A DNA stretch of 64,000 nucleotides from Lacinutrix sp. MedPE-SW. GTDB lineage: Bacteria; Bacteroidota; Bacteroidia; Flavobacteriales; Flavobacteriaceae. A program made the translations under genes and the position numbers. Under the pieces are notes generated by a model. The model made no database searches and was not told the origin of the DNA. It saw only the letters and a list, made by a program, of their open reading frames with translations. Location of the stretch: NCBI RefSeq assembly GCF_001874145.1, contig NZ_MPCX01000011.1, positions 1-64,000 on the forward strand, given 5' to 3'. Positions 1 to 9,464 of this stretch are shown in pieces (the first letter of the stretch is position 1; each line of letters opens with the position of its first letter).

Positions 1-51
1 GCAACCAATAGTAAAAAGCACTTTAGAGCACACTTTACATTAAAGCGTTAA
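1..51 (+). CDS. C-terminal end of a T9SS type B cargo protein (partial)
   Basis: Only the last 16 codons and the stop lie in the window; the ORF track omits it. The translation ends HFTLKR, nearly identical to the ends of the next cargo proteins downstream (GHFALKR), which is the typical end of the gliding-motility-associated (type B) C-terminal sorting domain. It is therefore most likely a fourth secreted or surface protein of the same array, exported by the type IX secretion system. The N-terminal part is outside the window, so its size and domains are unknown. Confidence 0.7.
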   Translation, partial: ATNSKKHFRAHFTLKR

Positions 52-84
52 CCTAAAGACTAAGAAATATTAAATAGTATCCAT

Positions 85-117
85 AAAAAAACCTGAACGT
101 TTAGTTCAGGTTTTTTT
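85..117 (+). terminator. Rho-independent terminator after the partial T9SS gene
   Basis: An 8-bp stem (ACCTGAAC / GTTCAGGT) with loop GTTTA is followed by seven T. It separates the truncated upstream gene from the 612-aa gene, so each cargo gene is probably its own transcript. Confidence 0.85.
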
Positions 118-172
118 ATTTAATTCTTCCTCATTTATTATTTGTATTTTTAAAACTCGTTAAGTTTAAATA

Positions 173-2011
173 ATGAAAAAATCACTTTCAGTTTTATTAA
201 TAATATTAGTATCTCCAATATTAGCTTGGTGTCAAGATATTTCAATATTTCAACAATTTAATGGAAGGTATGATTATCTAGCAATAGGAAACACACTAAA
301 TCCAGCCGAAAATAATTTAGTTCAAACGTTTTGTGAAATATTACCTTCATCTCAAGCAACACTTAATGTAGATAGCTCTTCAACAATAATTGCTGCATAT
401 TTATACTGGGCTGGTTCTGGACTTGGAGATACTGAGGTTTCTTTAAATGGAACTTCTATAATTGCTGAAAACACATATAATACAACTTATACAGATAGTT
501 TTTTTGGAGATTTAAATTATTTCTCATGTTATGCAGACATAACAAATCTAATTTTAAATGAAGGTAATACTATTTACGAGCTAACAAATCTTGATATTTC
601 TGAAACATTAAATAACAATCCTGGACATTGTGAAATAAGAACAAATTTTGCAGGTTGGAGTATTTATGTAATTTATGAAAACAGTGCACTTCCTCTTAAT
701 CAAGTCAACTTATTTCAAGGATTAGAAATTATAAATCGTAATGAAACTGAAAAAACAATTTTTCTTGATAATGTAAATGTACTCGATAATGAAAATGCTA
801 AAATAGGTTTTCTGGCATGGGAAGGCGACAATGCTTTAAATTTTGGAGAAACCTTATCTATAAATGGAAATATAATTTCTAATCCACCATTAAATTTAGC
901 AGATAATGCCTTTAACGGGACTAATACTTTCACTAATGCTACAAATTTTTATAATGGAGATTTAGACGTTTACAGTATAGAAAATAATATAAACATTGGA
1001 GACACACAAGTTGAAATAAAATTAACTACAGGAGATTTTAATGAATTTGGAACTTTTCAAGCAGATTTAATTTTAATTAATAACATTATAACCGTACTTA
1101 ATAGCCAATTACCAGATGCGACAATAGACATTATAGGAAATGCAACTAATTGCGGAGATAGAAATATAACTTTAAATTACATTGTAAACAATACAAACAG
1201 TACAGATCCCTTACCAGCCGAAACACCAATAGCCTTTTATGTAAACAACCAACTAATTGCACAAACAACAACAAGCAATATTATAGGAATAAACGAAAAT
1301 GAAACAGACACAATAGAAATAAGTATTCCAGACAATATTCCTAACAATTTTATTTTAGATGTGTATGTTGATGATGATGGCTTAGGAAACAGTACTGTGG
1401 TAGAAATTTTAGAAAACAACAATAACACAAACATAACTGTATCATTAATTCCGTTACCAGAAACAATACAATTACCACCATTAAACAATTGCAATGAAGG
1501 TTATAACACCTCAACCTATAACTTAGAATTAATTTTAACTGAAATAAATTCTAACAGCTATTTTAATTTTTCATTTTATGAAACTATTGAAGATCTTGAG
1601 AATAATACAAACCAAATTGTAAATATTAATAATTATCAATCACAACAAACACCACAAACACTATATATTAAAGCAGAAACAAGCACTTGTTTTGATATTT
1701 TTAAATTCAATTTAATAACAGAAAATTGTCCGCCATTTATTCCTCAAGGTTTTTCACCAAATAATGATGGCTATAACGATTATTTTAATATTCAAGGACT
1801 TTACACCATTTTTCAAGATCATGAACTATTAATATATAGTCGTTACGGTAATTTAATTTTTATTGGCGACGATAATTCTAAATGGTATGGTGTTGCTAAT
1901 CATGGCATTAATAAAGGAAAATTAGTACCAACAGGCACATATTTTTATGTACTAAAATTTAATCACAAAAATTTCTTACAAAAAACAGGCTGGATTTACT
2001 TAAATCGTTAA
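173..2011 (+). CDS. T9SS type B sorting domain protein, one cysteine module
   Basis: A 612-aa secreted protein. Residues 1-20 form a signal peptide (hydrophobic LLIILVSPILAW, then CQ). Residues about 25-310 are an extracellular beta-rich region that I do not recognise by name (AAYLYWAGSG stretch). Residues about 312-430 look like a CARDB-type Ig-like domain (VNNTNSTDPLPAETPIAFYV). Residues about 435-525 are one copy of the cysteine-paired module found 11 times in the next gene (NCNEGYNTSTYNL ... FYETIEDLENNTNQI ... STCFDI). The end (FSPNNDGYNDYF to WIYLNR) is the gliding-motility-associated C-terminal domain that directs export by T9SS. Asn, Thr and Ser are abundant, as in surface adhesins. 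The ligand is unknown. Confidence 0.88.
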   Translation: MKKSLSVLLIILVSPILAWCQDISIFQQFNGRYDYLAIGNTLNPAENNLVQTFCEILPSSQATLNVDSSSTIIAAYLYWAGSGLGDTEVSLNGTSIIAENTYNTTYTDSFFGDLNYFSCYADITNLILNEGNTIYELTNLDISETLNNNPGHCEIRTNFAGWSIYVIYENSALPLNQVNLFQGLEIINRNETEKTIFLDNVNVLDNENAKIGFLAWEGDNALNFGETLSINGNIISNPPLNLADNAFNGTNTFTNATNFYNGDLDVYSIENNINIGDTQVEIKLTTGDFNEFGTFQADLILINNIITVLNSQLPDATIDIIGNATNCGDRNITLNYIVNNTNSTDPLPAETPIAFYVNNQLIAQTTTSNIIGINENETDTIEISIPDNIPNNFILDVYVDDDGLGNSTVVEILENNNNTNITVSLIPLPETIQLPPLNNCNEGYNTSTYNLELILTEINSNSYFNFSFYETIEDLENNTNQIVNINNYQSQQTPQTLYIKAETSTCFDIFKFNLITENCPPFIPQGFSPNNDGYNDYFNIQGLYTIFQDHELLIYSRYGNLIFIGDDNSKWYGVANHGINKGKLVPTGTYFYVLKFNHKNFLQKTGWIYLNR

Positions 2012-2036
2012 AAAATACCGTATTTCATCGATTAAT

Positions 2037-2067
2037 TTTGCGTTTTAACTTTAAAACGTTAGTTTTG
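2037..2067 (+). promoter_or_regulatory. Bacteroidetes sigma-A promoter for the 1606-aa gene
   Basis: TTTG at 2037-2040, a 19-base spacer, then TAGTTTTG at 2060-2067 match the flavobacterial consensus TTG-N17-23-TAnnTTTG. A second -7-like box, TAATTTTG, lies at 2033-2040 and overlaps the -33 element. A start of transcription near 2073 would leave about 60 bases before the TTG start codon. Confidence 0.7.
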
Positions 2068-2131
2068 TGCACTTTAACGACACAATTGAAGTTTTCGATA
2101 TTTATAATTTTTAATTATTTGCACTAGTCCA

Positions 2132-5100
2132 TTGAATAAGTCCTCAAAAAATCCAGTTAACTATATAGTATGTATAGTCCTGATAGTAAGTTTTTTTAAA
2201 CTAAACGCGCAACAAATTAATGTTGACGGCACCCAAACACCTCAAAATTTAATAGAAAATAATTTAGTTCAAGGCTGTGTGCAAGTTTCTAATATTTCAT
2301 CACCAATTAATGGTAGTATAAATGGATTTTCAAGTTTTGGTTATTTTGAAAGAGCAAATTCAAATTTTCCTTTTGAAAACGGTATAGTACTATCATCTGG
2401 TAATATAAACTCTGTTGGAAACTCTCAAAATACAAATGCATTAAACGAAGGAAATACAAATTGGCAAACAGATCCAGATTTAGAAAACGCATTAGGAATA
2501 AATAATACACTAAATGCAACAACAATACAATTTAGTTTTATTTCTGGCTCGAGTTCAATTCAATTTAATTACATTTTAGCTTCTGAAGAATACTTTGCAG
2601 ACTACCCATGTAACTACTCTGATGGATTTGCTTTTTTAATAAGAGAAACTGGAAGTGGTAACCCATATCAAAATATTGCGATAGTACCAGGTACCTCAAC
2701 TCCAGTAAATACAAGTACAATACATGATGAAATAGTAGGATTTTGTCCTGCAGAAAATGAAAGTTATTTTGAAGGTTATAACATTGGAGACACTAATTTT
2801 AATGGTCGTACAACTGTTATGTCTGCCTCTGCTAATATAACTCCAAATACACAATATGATATTAAATTAATTATTGCAGACCAAACAGATAGAAACTTTG
2901 ATTCTGCTGTTTTTATAGAAGGAAATAGTTTTACAGACAGTGTAGATTTAGGTCCAGATTTTTCAACATGTGATGCTTCAACTGTACTAAATGCCAATAC
3001 AAATAATCCTCAAGCTACATATGTTTGGTATCAAAACAATACAATAATTAATGGAGAAAATTCAAGTAGTTTAAATGTAAATACTTCAGCCACATATACA
3101 GTAGAAATTACTGTGCCTTTAAATAATACCTCTTGCACCTTTGAAGATAGTATAGATGTTACATTAAACTCTATTCAAAACATATCTCCTCTAAATGATT
3201 TTGAATTATGCGATGACATAAGTAACGACCAAACTGAGAATTTTGACCTAACAACTAGAAATAATGAAATGCTTTCATTATTACCAAACTCAAACTATAG
3301 TATTAGTTACCATGCCTCAAGCCAAAGTGCTTCAAATAATACAAACGCTTTTACAAATATTAATAATGTTACAAATCCACAAACTGTTTATATAAGAGCA
3401 GAAGATACTTCTAGTGGTTGCGTTTATATTTCTCAAGTAAGTTTAATAGTTAATCCAACTCCAGAAATAACAGATCCAGAAGATGCCGAAATTTGTAGTA
3501 ATAGCGATGGCAGTATTGCGTTAACAAATTTTAATAATGAAATTACAAACAATAATTCTAATTATAGTGTTACTTACCATTTCTCTCAAACAGATGCAGA
3601 TAGTGGTGCAAACCCAATAGCTTCTCCTTACACTCCAACAAATACTACAGAGCAATTATTTATAAGAGTAATTAACATAAATACTGGTTGCTTAGCATTT
3701 ACAGACATAACTATAAACACATATGATGCGCCAGATGTAGACACTACAACACAGCAAATAAATGCCTGTGAACAAGACGATGATGGTTTTGAAACTTTTG
3801 ATTTAGAAAGTGTTTTACCAAACGTACTACAAGGTGTTACAAATGTCACTACAACCTTCCATACTTCTATTGAAGATGCTCAAAGCGATATTAACGCTAT
3901 AAATAACACCACAAATTTTCAAAATACAGAACCAGACTTTCAAATAGTTTATATAAGAATTGAAAATAATAACAATTCTTGTTTTGAAATTGTTGCAATA
4001 GAATTACACACAAATATCCTAGAAACAGGAACCAATATTCGAGATTTTTCGGTATGTGATAACGCACCAGATGATAATATTGGAGAATTTAATTTAGAAA
4101 ATATAACAACTACTATAGCCAATGGACTACCAGATGTAGAAATAACATACTATGAAACTGAAGAAGATTTAACAAATAATACAAATGCAATTGATGCCTC
4201 AACCTTATATAGCGTGAATAACACACAAACACTTTATATTTTAATAGAAGATGCAGATTGTTCTAATACTTCAGAAATTGTATTAAATATTTTACCATCT
4301 GTAACTATTTTAAATGATGCACCAGTTACCTATTGTGATACAGATCCAGATGGCTTTACCTCTATTCAACTTTCAAGCTTTAATAGTTTAATGAGCGAAG
4401 GCATCCCAAATGCTGCTGTAACTTATTACGAAACACAAACAGATGCAGATAATTATGAAAATCAACTTCCAGAATTTTACAATAACACAGTAAATCCTGT
4501 TACGGTATATGTTAGAGTGATTGGTGAAGGTGGCTGTCACGACATTAAACCATTGCAAATAGAAGTATTACCAGCACCAGACACAGTGATTCCTTCAGGA
4601 TTTTTAATTTGTGATGATGATCAAGATGGCATTTATAATATTGATTTAACATCAAAAAACACAGAAATAACAAACAACAACAATGTTTCAATTTCTTACT
4701 TTGAAACTGAAAATGATGCCAATTCATCTACAAATCAAATTATAAACGATACAAACTATGCTGCACAAACAAATACTGTTTTTGCCAAAGTTTCAAACAA
4801 TGACACAGGTTGTTATGCTCTAGTTCCAGTAGATATTATTATTAATACATTACCTGTATTTACAAGTATTCCAGATTTTAGATTATGTGAAACAGATGGA
4901 AATCAAACAGCAGATTTTATTTTCTCGTTACATGATGATAATGTTTTAAATGGTCAAACTGGAAAACAAGTATTGTATTTTGAAACACAAGTTGACGCTA
5001 CAAATAGAACAAATATTATAGATAAAAATGCTGTATATAACAATACATCTCAAACTCAAACAATGTTTGTTAGAGTAGAAAATATAACAGATAGTTCTTG

Positions 5101-6952
5101 TTTTGGTGTCTCTAATTTTAATATAGAAGTAGGTTCAGATCCTATTTACACAGAACCACAAGATGTTTTTGTTTGTGATGATATTTCTAATGATGGTTTT
5201 GAAACTTTTAATTTAAACGAGATAACAAATACTATAACGCAAGGTAGTCCAGATACTTTAACGGTTTCATATTACTTATCGCAAAACGATGCAGATAACG
5301 AAATAAATGCATTGCCTCAAAGTTTTACAACTACCGAAAATCCTCAAGCCATATTTGTTGTTGTAGATAATGGTACGTATTGTAAAGGCTTTAATAGTTT
5401 TGAGTTTAATGTAATACAAGTTCCACAAATTAATCCGGCATCAAATTTAGAGGTTTGTGATACTAATACAGATGGTTTTGCTGCATTCGATTTAACTATT
5501 GCAGAGATTGAAGTGCTAGCCGTAAGACAAGATAATATTTCTATTGCTTATTATGAAAATATAAATGATTTAGAAACAAATAATAACCCAATAGCAAACC
5601 CAGAAAATTATACAAATACTTCTAATCCGCAAACAGTTTATATAGAAATTACAAATACCGTATCAAACTGTGAGGTTTCTGTACCAATAGAATTAATTGT
5701 AAATCTTCCACCTGTAATTAACAATATTGGTTCTTACAATACATGCGATAATGAAAATAACACTTTCAATTTAAATGAAACTATAGACACTTTAATAAAC
5801 AACCAAAATGCAATTGTTAACTTTTTTAGTTCTCAAGCAGATGCAGAAACAAATCAAAATGCCTTAAATACAGATTATACATACACATCTAACAACGAAA
5901 CTATTTATGCTAGAGCAGAATTTTCAAACAATGGATGTTATAATATTATGCCATTTACGCTAGTTGTTAATGCTTTACCAATAGCAAATTCACCACAAGA
6001 TTTAGAAGCTTGTGATGATGATTATGATAGTTTTTTATTTTTCGATCTTTCTCAACAAACAGCCACAATATTAGGTAATCAAAATCAAAACGATTTTACA
6101 GTAACATATTACAATACTTTAGCAGATGCAAATTCTGCTAGTAACCCTATTCAAAATTTAAATTATGAAGCTGAAAATGGTGAACAATTTTTTGCAAGAA
6201 TAGAAAACAATACCACTAGTTGTTATAGTACTACTAGTTTTTTAACCATTGTTAGGCGCAAACCAAATGTAGAAATTACTAATCAAGTTATTTGTTTAGA
6301 CAATTTACCACTTACCGTTACTGCAGAAACATTTGTAGATACAGATACATATTTATGGTCTACAGGAGAAACCACTTCTATTATAGATATAGATTCAATA
6401 GGAAATTACAGTGTTACCGTAACAACACAATACGGTTGTTCAACAACCTCTAATTTCGAGGTCTCAGAATCTGAAGCAGCTATCATAGAATTTACAGAAA
6501 CCATAGACTTTGGAAACCCAAACAACTTAACAATAACGGTTTCTGGAATTGGTGAATACCTATATCAATTTGATGATGGAGAACCTCAAGAATCTAATTT
6601 CTTTGGTAATGTTCCAATTGGCCCACATACAATAACAGTTATAGATGTTAATGGGTGTAATAGCACAACAAAAGAAATTGTAATAATTGATGCTCCGCAG
6701 TACTTTACACCAAATGGAGATGGCATTAATGAAACTTGGCATATTACTGGAGTCGAATTATTAGAAGGTACAATTGTAAATGTATACAATAGATACGGTA
6801 AATTATTAGGTACATTAAACCATTTTTCTAATGGTTGGGATGGTAACTATAACGGCAACCCAATGCCTGCTACAGACTATTGGTTTGTTGCAGATGTTAA
6901 AAAAGGAAATATAGAATTTCAAGTTAAAGGCCATTTTGCCTTAAAACGCTAG
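2132..6952 (+). CDS. Giant choice-of-anchor L / T9SS type B adhesin, 11 repeats
   Basis: A 1606-aa secreted protein. A signal peptide (IVCIVLIVSFFKLNA) is followed at residues about 42-270 by a choice-of-anchor L domain (SGNINSVGN, FNYILASEEY, PCNYSDGFAFLI). Residues about 350-1386 hold 11 tandem modules of about 90 aa, each with one Cys near its start (CDDxxxDGF) and one near its end, with a central YYETxxDA-like segment. A short Ig/SprB-like stretch follows, and the end (YFTPNGDGINETW to GHFALKR) is the T9SS type B sorting domain. The start is TTG; I found no in-frame ATG before the signal peptide, and the promoter lies well upstream. It probably acts as a cell-surface or released adhesin; target unknown. 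Confidence 0.9.
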   Translation: MNKSSKNPVNYIVCIVLIVSFFKLNAQQINVDGTQTPQNLIENNLVQGCVQVSNISSPINGSINGFSSFGYFERANSNFPFENGIVLSSGNINSVGNSQNTNALNEGNTNWQTDPDLENALGINNTLNATTIQFSFISGSSSIQFNYILASEEYFADYPCNYSDGFAFLIRETGSGNPYQNIAIVPGTSTPVNTSTIHDEIVGFCPAENESYFEGYNIGDTNFNGRTTVMSASANITPNTQYDIKLIIADQTDRNFDSAVFIEGNSFTDSVDLGPDFSTCDASTVLNANTNNPQATYVWYQNNTIINGENSSSLNVNTSATYTVEITVPLNNTSCTFEDSIDVTLNSIQNISPLNDFELCDDISNDQTENFDLTTRNNEMLSLLPNSNYSISYHASSQSASNNTNAFTNINNVTNPQTVYIRAEDTSSGCVYISQVSLIVNPTPEITDPEDAEICSNSDGSIALTNFNNEITNNNSNYSVTYHFSQTDADSGANPIASPYTPTNTTEQLFIRVININTGCLAFTDITINTYDAPDVDTTTQQINACEQDDDGFETFDLESVLPNVLQGVTNVTTTFHTSIEDAQSDINAINNTTNFQNTEPDFQIVYIRIENNNNSCFEIVAIELHTNILETGTNIRDFSVCDNAPDDNIGEFNLENITTTIANGLPDVEITYYETEEDLTNNTNAIDASTLYSVNNTQTLYILIEDADCSNTSEIVLNILPSVTILNDAPVTYCDTDPDGFTSIQLSSFNSLMSEGIPNAAVTYYETQTDADNYENQLPEFYNNTVNPVTVYVRVIGEGGCHDIKPLQIEVLPAPDTVIPSGFLICDDDQDGIYNIDLTSKNTEITNNNNVSISYFETENDANSSTNQIINDTNYAAQTNTVFAKVSNNDTGCYALVPVDIIINTLPVFTSIPDFRLCETDGNQTADFIFSLHDDNVLNGQTGKQVLYFETQVDATNRTNIIDKNAVYNNTSQTQTMFVRVENITDSSCFGVSNFNIEVGSDPIYTEPQDVFVCDDISNDGFETFNLNEITNTITQGSPDTLTVSYYLSQNDADNEINALPQSFTTTENPQAIFVVVDNGTYCKGFNSFEFNVIQVPQINPASNLEVCDTNTDGFAAFDLTIAEIEVLAVRQDNISIAYYENINDLETNNNPIANPENYTNTSNPQTVYIEITNTVSNCEVSVPIELIVNLPPVINNIGSYNTCDNENNTFNLNETIDTLINNQNAIVNFFSSQADAETNQNALNTDYTYTSNNETIYARAEFSNNGCYNIMPFTLVVNALPIANSPQDLEACDDDYDSFLFFDLSQQTATILGNQNQNDFTVTYYNTLADANSASNPIQNLNYEAENGEQFFARIENNTTSCYSTTSFLTIVRRKPNVEITNQVICLDNLPLTVTAETFVDTDTYLWSTGETTSIIDIDSIGNYSVTVTTQYGCSTTSNFEVSESEAAIIEFTETIDFGNPNNLTITVSGIGEYLYQFDDGEPQESNFFGNVPIGPHTITVIDVNGCNSTTKEIVIIDAPQYFTPNGDGINETWHITGVELLEGTIVNVYNRYGKLLGTLNHFSNGWDGNYNGNPMPATDYWFVADVKKGNIEFQVKGHFALKR
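3180..6290 (+). repeat. Eleven in-frame ~90-codon modules inside the adhesin gene
   Basis: The encoded units run from PLNDFELCDD to the last unit, which starts PQDLEACDDD. Each has the pattern Cys, acidic DxDGF, FDL, hydrophobic strand, (Y/F)(Y/F)ETxxDA, NPQTVYVR(V/A)E, Cys. Units differ clearly in sequence, so this is an old tandem array rather than a recent perfect repeat. The same unit occurs twice in the following gene and once in the preceding gene. Confidence 0.85.
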
Positions 6953-6974
6953 ACTATATGCTTTAACACAACTT

Positions 6975-7008
6975 TTTGTAATCCCTTTTTTATTCTTACT
7001 TATATTTG
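6975..7008 (+). promoter_or_regulatory. Promoter for the 779-aa T9SS cargo gene
   Basis: TTTG at 6975-6978, 22 bases, then TATATTTG at 7001-7008. The -7 box ends 17 bases before the ATG at 7026, so the leader would be only about 12 bases. This also argues against the TTG at 7017 as the start. Confidence 0.6.
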
Positions 7009-7025
7009 CAAAATATTTGCTAGAA

Positions 7026-9365
7026 ATGAAAAATGCTTTTTTAACAGTTTTACTATTGTTTAGTGTTCTTGCGACTTCGCAAAACATTACTGTAGATAGC
7101 CAAACTTATACACCACAACAACTTGTTGAAGATATTTTAATCGATAGTGATTGTATTTCTAATGTTCAAATTACAAATGCAATTGGTGGAGATTTTAATA
7201 ATACCGATCAAAGTTACGGTTATTTTCATGCTACAGGAACAACGTTTCCTTTTCAATCTGGAATAGTTTTAAGTACAGGTAGACTTGAAAATGTTCCTGG
7301 TCCAAACAATTCTTTAAGCGATGATGATGCTCCAAACTGGCAAGGCGATCAAGATCTTGAAGTTGCATTACAAGAGTCGAACACATTAAATGCTACAATA
7401 ATAGAATTCGATTTTACATCGGTAGCAAACCAAATTAGCTTTCGTTATATATTTGCTTCAGAAGAATATCAAGAAGGGAATTCTAGTACCTGCCAATATT
7501 CAGACTTATTTGGTTTTTTAATTAAACCAGCAAGTGCACCAGATTCAGATTTTGAAAACATTGCCTTAGTACCTAACACCCAAACGCCTGTTAAGGTTAC
7601 TACAGTACATCCAGAAATTCCTGGTAGTTGTGATGCTATTAACGAAATCTATTTTGACACCTTTAATGATAATATTGCACCAATAAATTTTAACGGTCAA
7701 ACAGCTGTACTTACTGCTACAGCACAAACAGTACCTAACCAAAGTTACCATGTAAAATTAGTAATTGCAGATGAGCAAAATTACCGTTATGATTCTGCAG
7801 TGTTTTTAGAAGCTGGTAGTTTTGAACTTAGTACAAATTTGGGAATAGATAGATTATTATCAACCAATAATCCACTTTGCGGAACAGAAACTTTAGAGCT
7901 AAATGCAACTCAAGCGAATGCTACTAGTTACCAATGGTATAAAGATAATGTAATATTACCAGGTGAAATTAATGCAATTTACACCGTTACAAATCCTGGT
8001 ACATATAGTGTAGAAGTTAGTGTAAATAACACCTGTATTTCTTACGGCGAAATTACAGCTGAATATGCACAAACACCAAATGTTGAAAACACTACTCTAT
8101 TTGAATGTGACATAAATCAAGATGGTTTTACTACCTATAATTTATATGATGCTGCAGATACCGTTACAATGGAAGCGCCAAATGTTGGTGTAACAGATTT
8201 CTATTTAACTTACACAGATGCCGAAATGCAAATTAATGCCATTTCAAATCCTAATAATTTTAATAATACAAGTGTAATGCAAACCGTTTATGCTTCGGTT
8301 ACAAACCAAAGTACTAATTGTACAGCTATAGCTGAAATACTTTTAGATATTTCAACAAACACCTTAACATTACAACCTTTTGATGCTTGTGATGATGATA
8401 CTGTAGATGGATTTACAAGTTTTAATCTTAACGATTTAAGACTTCAAATACAACCTAGCGTTCCTACAAATGCTACCATAACTTTTTACACAACAATTGA
8501 AGATGCTTTTGCTGAGACTAATAGTATTAATGGAGACTTTAATAATACAACTCAAAACACTCAAGATATTTTTGTAAAAGTTGTTACAGATACTAACCAA
8601 TGTTATGCTGTTTCTAGCGTAACTTTAAATGTTCTTTTTACACCACAACTTTTACCAAACGAATCTGTTTTTTATTGTTTAAATAGTTTCCCGGAAACTA
8701 TTACGCTCAACGGTGGCATAACTAACGACTTACCAAATAATCATTATTATCAATGGCTATTTAATGGTACAGACACAGGAGTAGATACTAGCTTTATAGA
8801 GATTAATGAAGTTGGCGTTTATACCGTAATTGTAACAGACCCAAATGGCTGTTCTAATTCAAGAGAAATTACAGTTTTACCTACAAGCGAGCCTATTATA
8901 GAAGATGTAATATTTACAGAATTAACAACAAATAACACTGCAACAGTTATTGTTTCTGGCACTGCCGACTACGAATATGCTATTGATGATGAATTTGGAT
9001 TTTATCAAAGTAGCAATACATTCTCAAATCTTGAACCAGGTTTTCATACCATTTATGTTCGTGATTTAACAAACTGTGGCGACGCTTCAATAAGTTTTTC
9101 AATTTTAGGATTTCCGCAATACTTTACTCCAAATGGCGATACCGTAAACGAAACCTGGAAACCAGTAGGTGTAAACAATGAGTTTAATACCAACTTAAAT
9201 ATTTTAATCTACAACCGCTATGGTAAATTATTAGCTAATGTAAATCCTGTTATTGGGTGGGATGGTACTTTTAACGGCTTTAATTTACCAAGTGATGATT
9301 ATTGGTACGTAATAAACCATCCAAACGGAAACCAATATAAAGGTCATTTTGCGTTAGTTAGATAA
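7026..9365 (+). CDS. Choice-of-anchor L / T9SS type B protein, 2 repeats
   Basis: A 779-aa paralogue of the preceding giant protein. Signal peptide MKNAFLTVLLLFSVLATSQ; choice-of-anchor L domain at about 35-265 (GIVLSTGRLENV, RYIFASEEYQ, CQYSDLFGFLI); an Ig-like part; two cysteine modules at about 360-540 (ECDINQDGFTTYNL, ACDDDTVDGFTSFNL); another Ig-like part; and the type B sorting domain (YFTPNGDTVNETW to GHFALVR). I use the ATG at 7026 rather than the TTG at 7017 because the signal peptide begins there and the -7 box sits just upstream. Probably exported by T9SS; function in adhesion is inferred. Confidence 0.9.
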   Translation: MKNAFLTVLLLFSVLATSQNITVDSQTYTPQQLVEDILIDSDCISNVQITNAIGGDFNNTDQSYGYFHATGTTFPFQSGIVLSTGRLENVPGPNNSLSDDDAPNWQGDQDLEVALQESNTLNATIIEFDFTSVANQISFRYIFASEEYQEGNSSTCQYSDLFGFLIKPASAPDSDFENIALVPNTQTPVKVTTVHPEIPGSCDAINEIYFDTFNDNIAPINFNGQTAVLTATAQTVPNQSYHVKLVIADEQNYRYDSAVFLEAGSFELSTNLGIDRLLSTNNPLCGTETLELNATQANATSYQWYKDNVILPGEINAIYTVTNPGTYSVEVSVNNTCISYGEITAEYAQTPNVENTTLFECDINQDGFTTYNLYDAADTVTMEAPNVGVTDFYLTYTDAEMQINAISNPNNFNNTSVMQTVYASVTNQSTNCTAIAEILLDISTNTLTLQPFDACDDDTVDGFTSFNLNDLRLQIQPSVPTNATITFYTTIEDAFAETNSINGDFNNTTQNTQDIFVKVVTDTNQCYAVSSVTLNVLFTPQLLPNESVFYCLNSFPETITLNGGITNDLPNNHYYQWLFNGTDTGVDTSFIEINEVGVYTVIVTDPNGCSNSREITVLPTSEPIIEDVIFTELTTNNTATVIVSGTADYEYAIDDEFGFYQSSNTFSNLEPGFHTIYVRDLTNCGDASISFSILGFPQYFTPNGDTVNETWKPVGVNNEFNTNLNILIYNRYGKLLANVNPVIGWDGTFNGFNLPSDDYWYVINHPNGNQYKGHFALVR

Positions 9366-9452
9366 ATATTTACACGTTTTATATTAAAACTTTCAACTAA
9401 AAGGATAAATCGCTTTAACCTTCCTTTAAACAAATAACTGCACAATATTCTG

Positions 9453-9460
9453 TAATTTTG
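9453..9460 (+). promoter_or_regulatory. -7 box immediately before uvrB
   Basis: TAATTTTG ends five bases before the uvrB ATG at 9465. If it is used, transcription would begin at or next to the start codon, giving a leaderless or almost leaderless mRNA. I see no good TTG at the -33 distance, so the box is tentative. Confidence 0.45.
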
Positions 9461-9464
9461 TAGT

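Noticed and set aside
7017-7025. TTG start of the 782-aa ORF-track version
   Set aside because: It would lie only about four bases after the expected transcription start, and the signal peptide starts at the next in-frame ATG.
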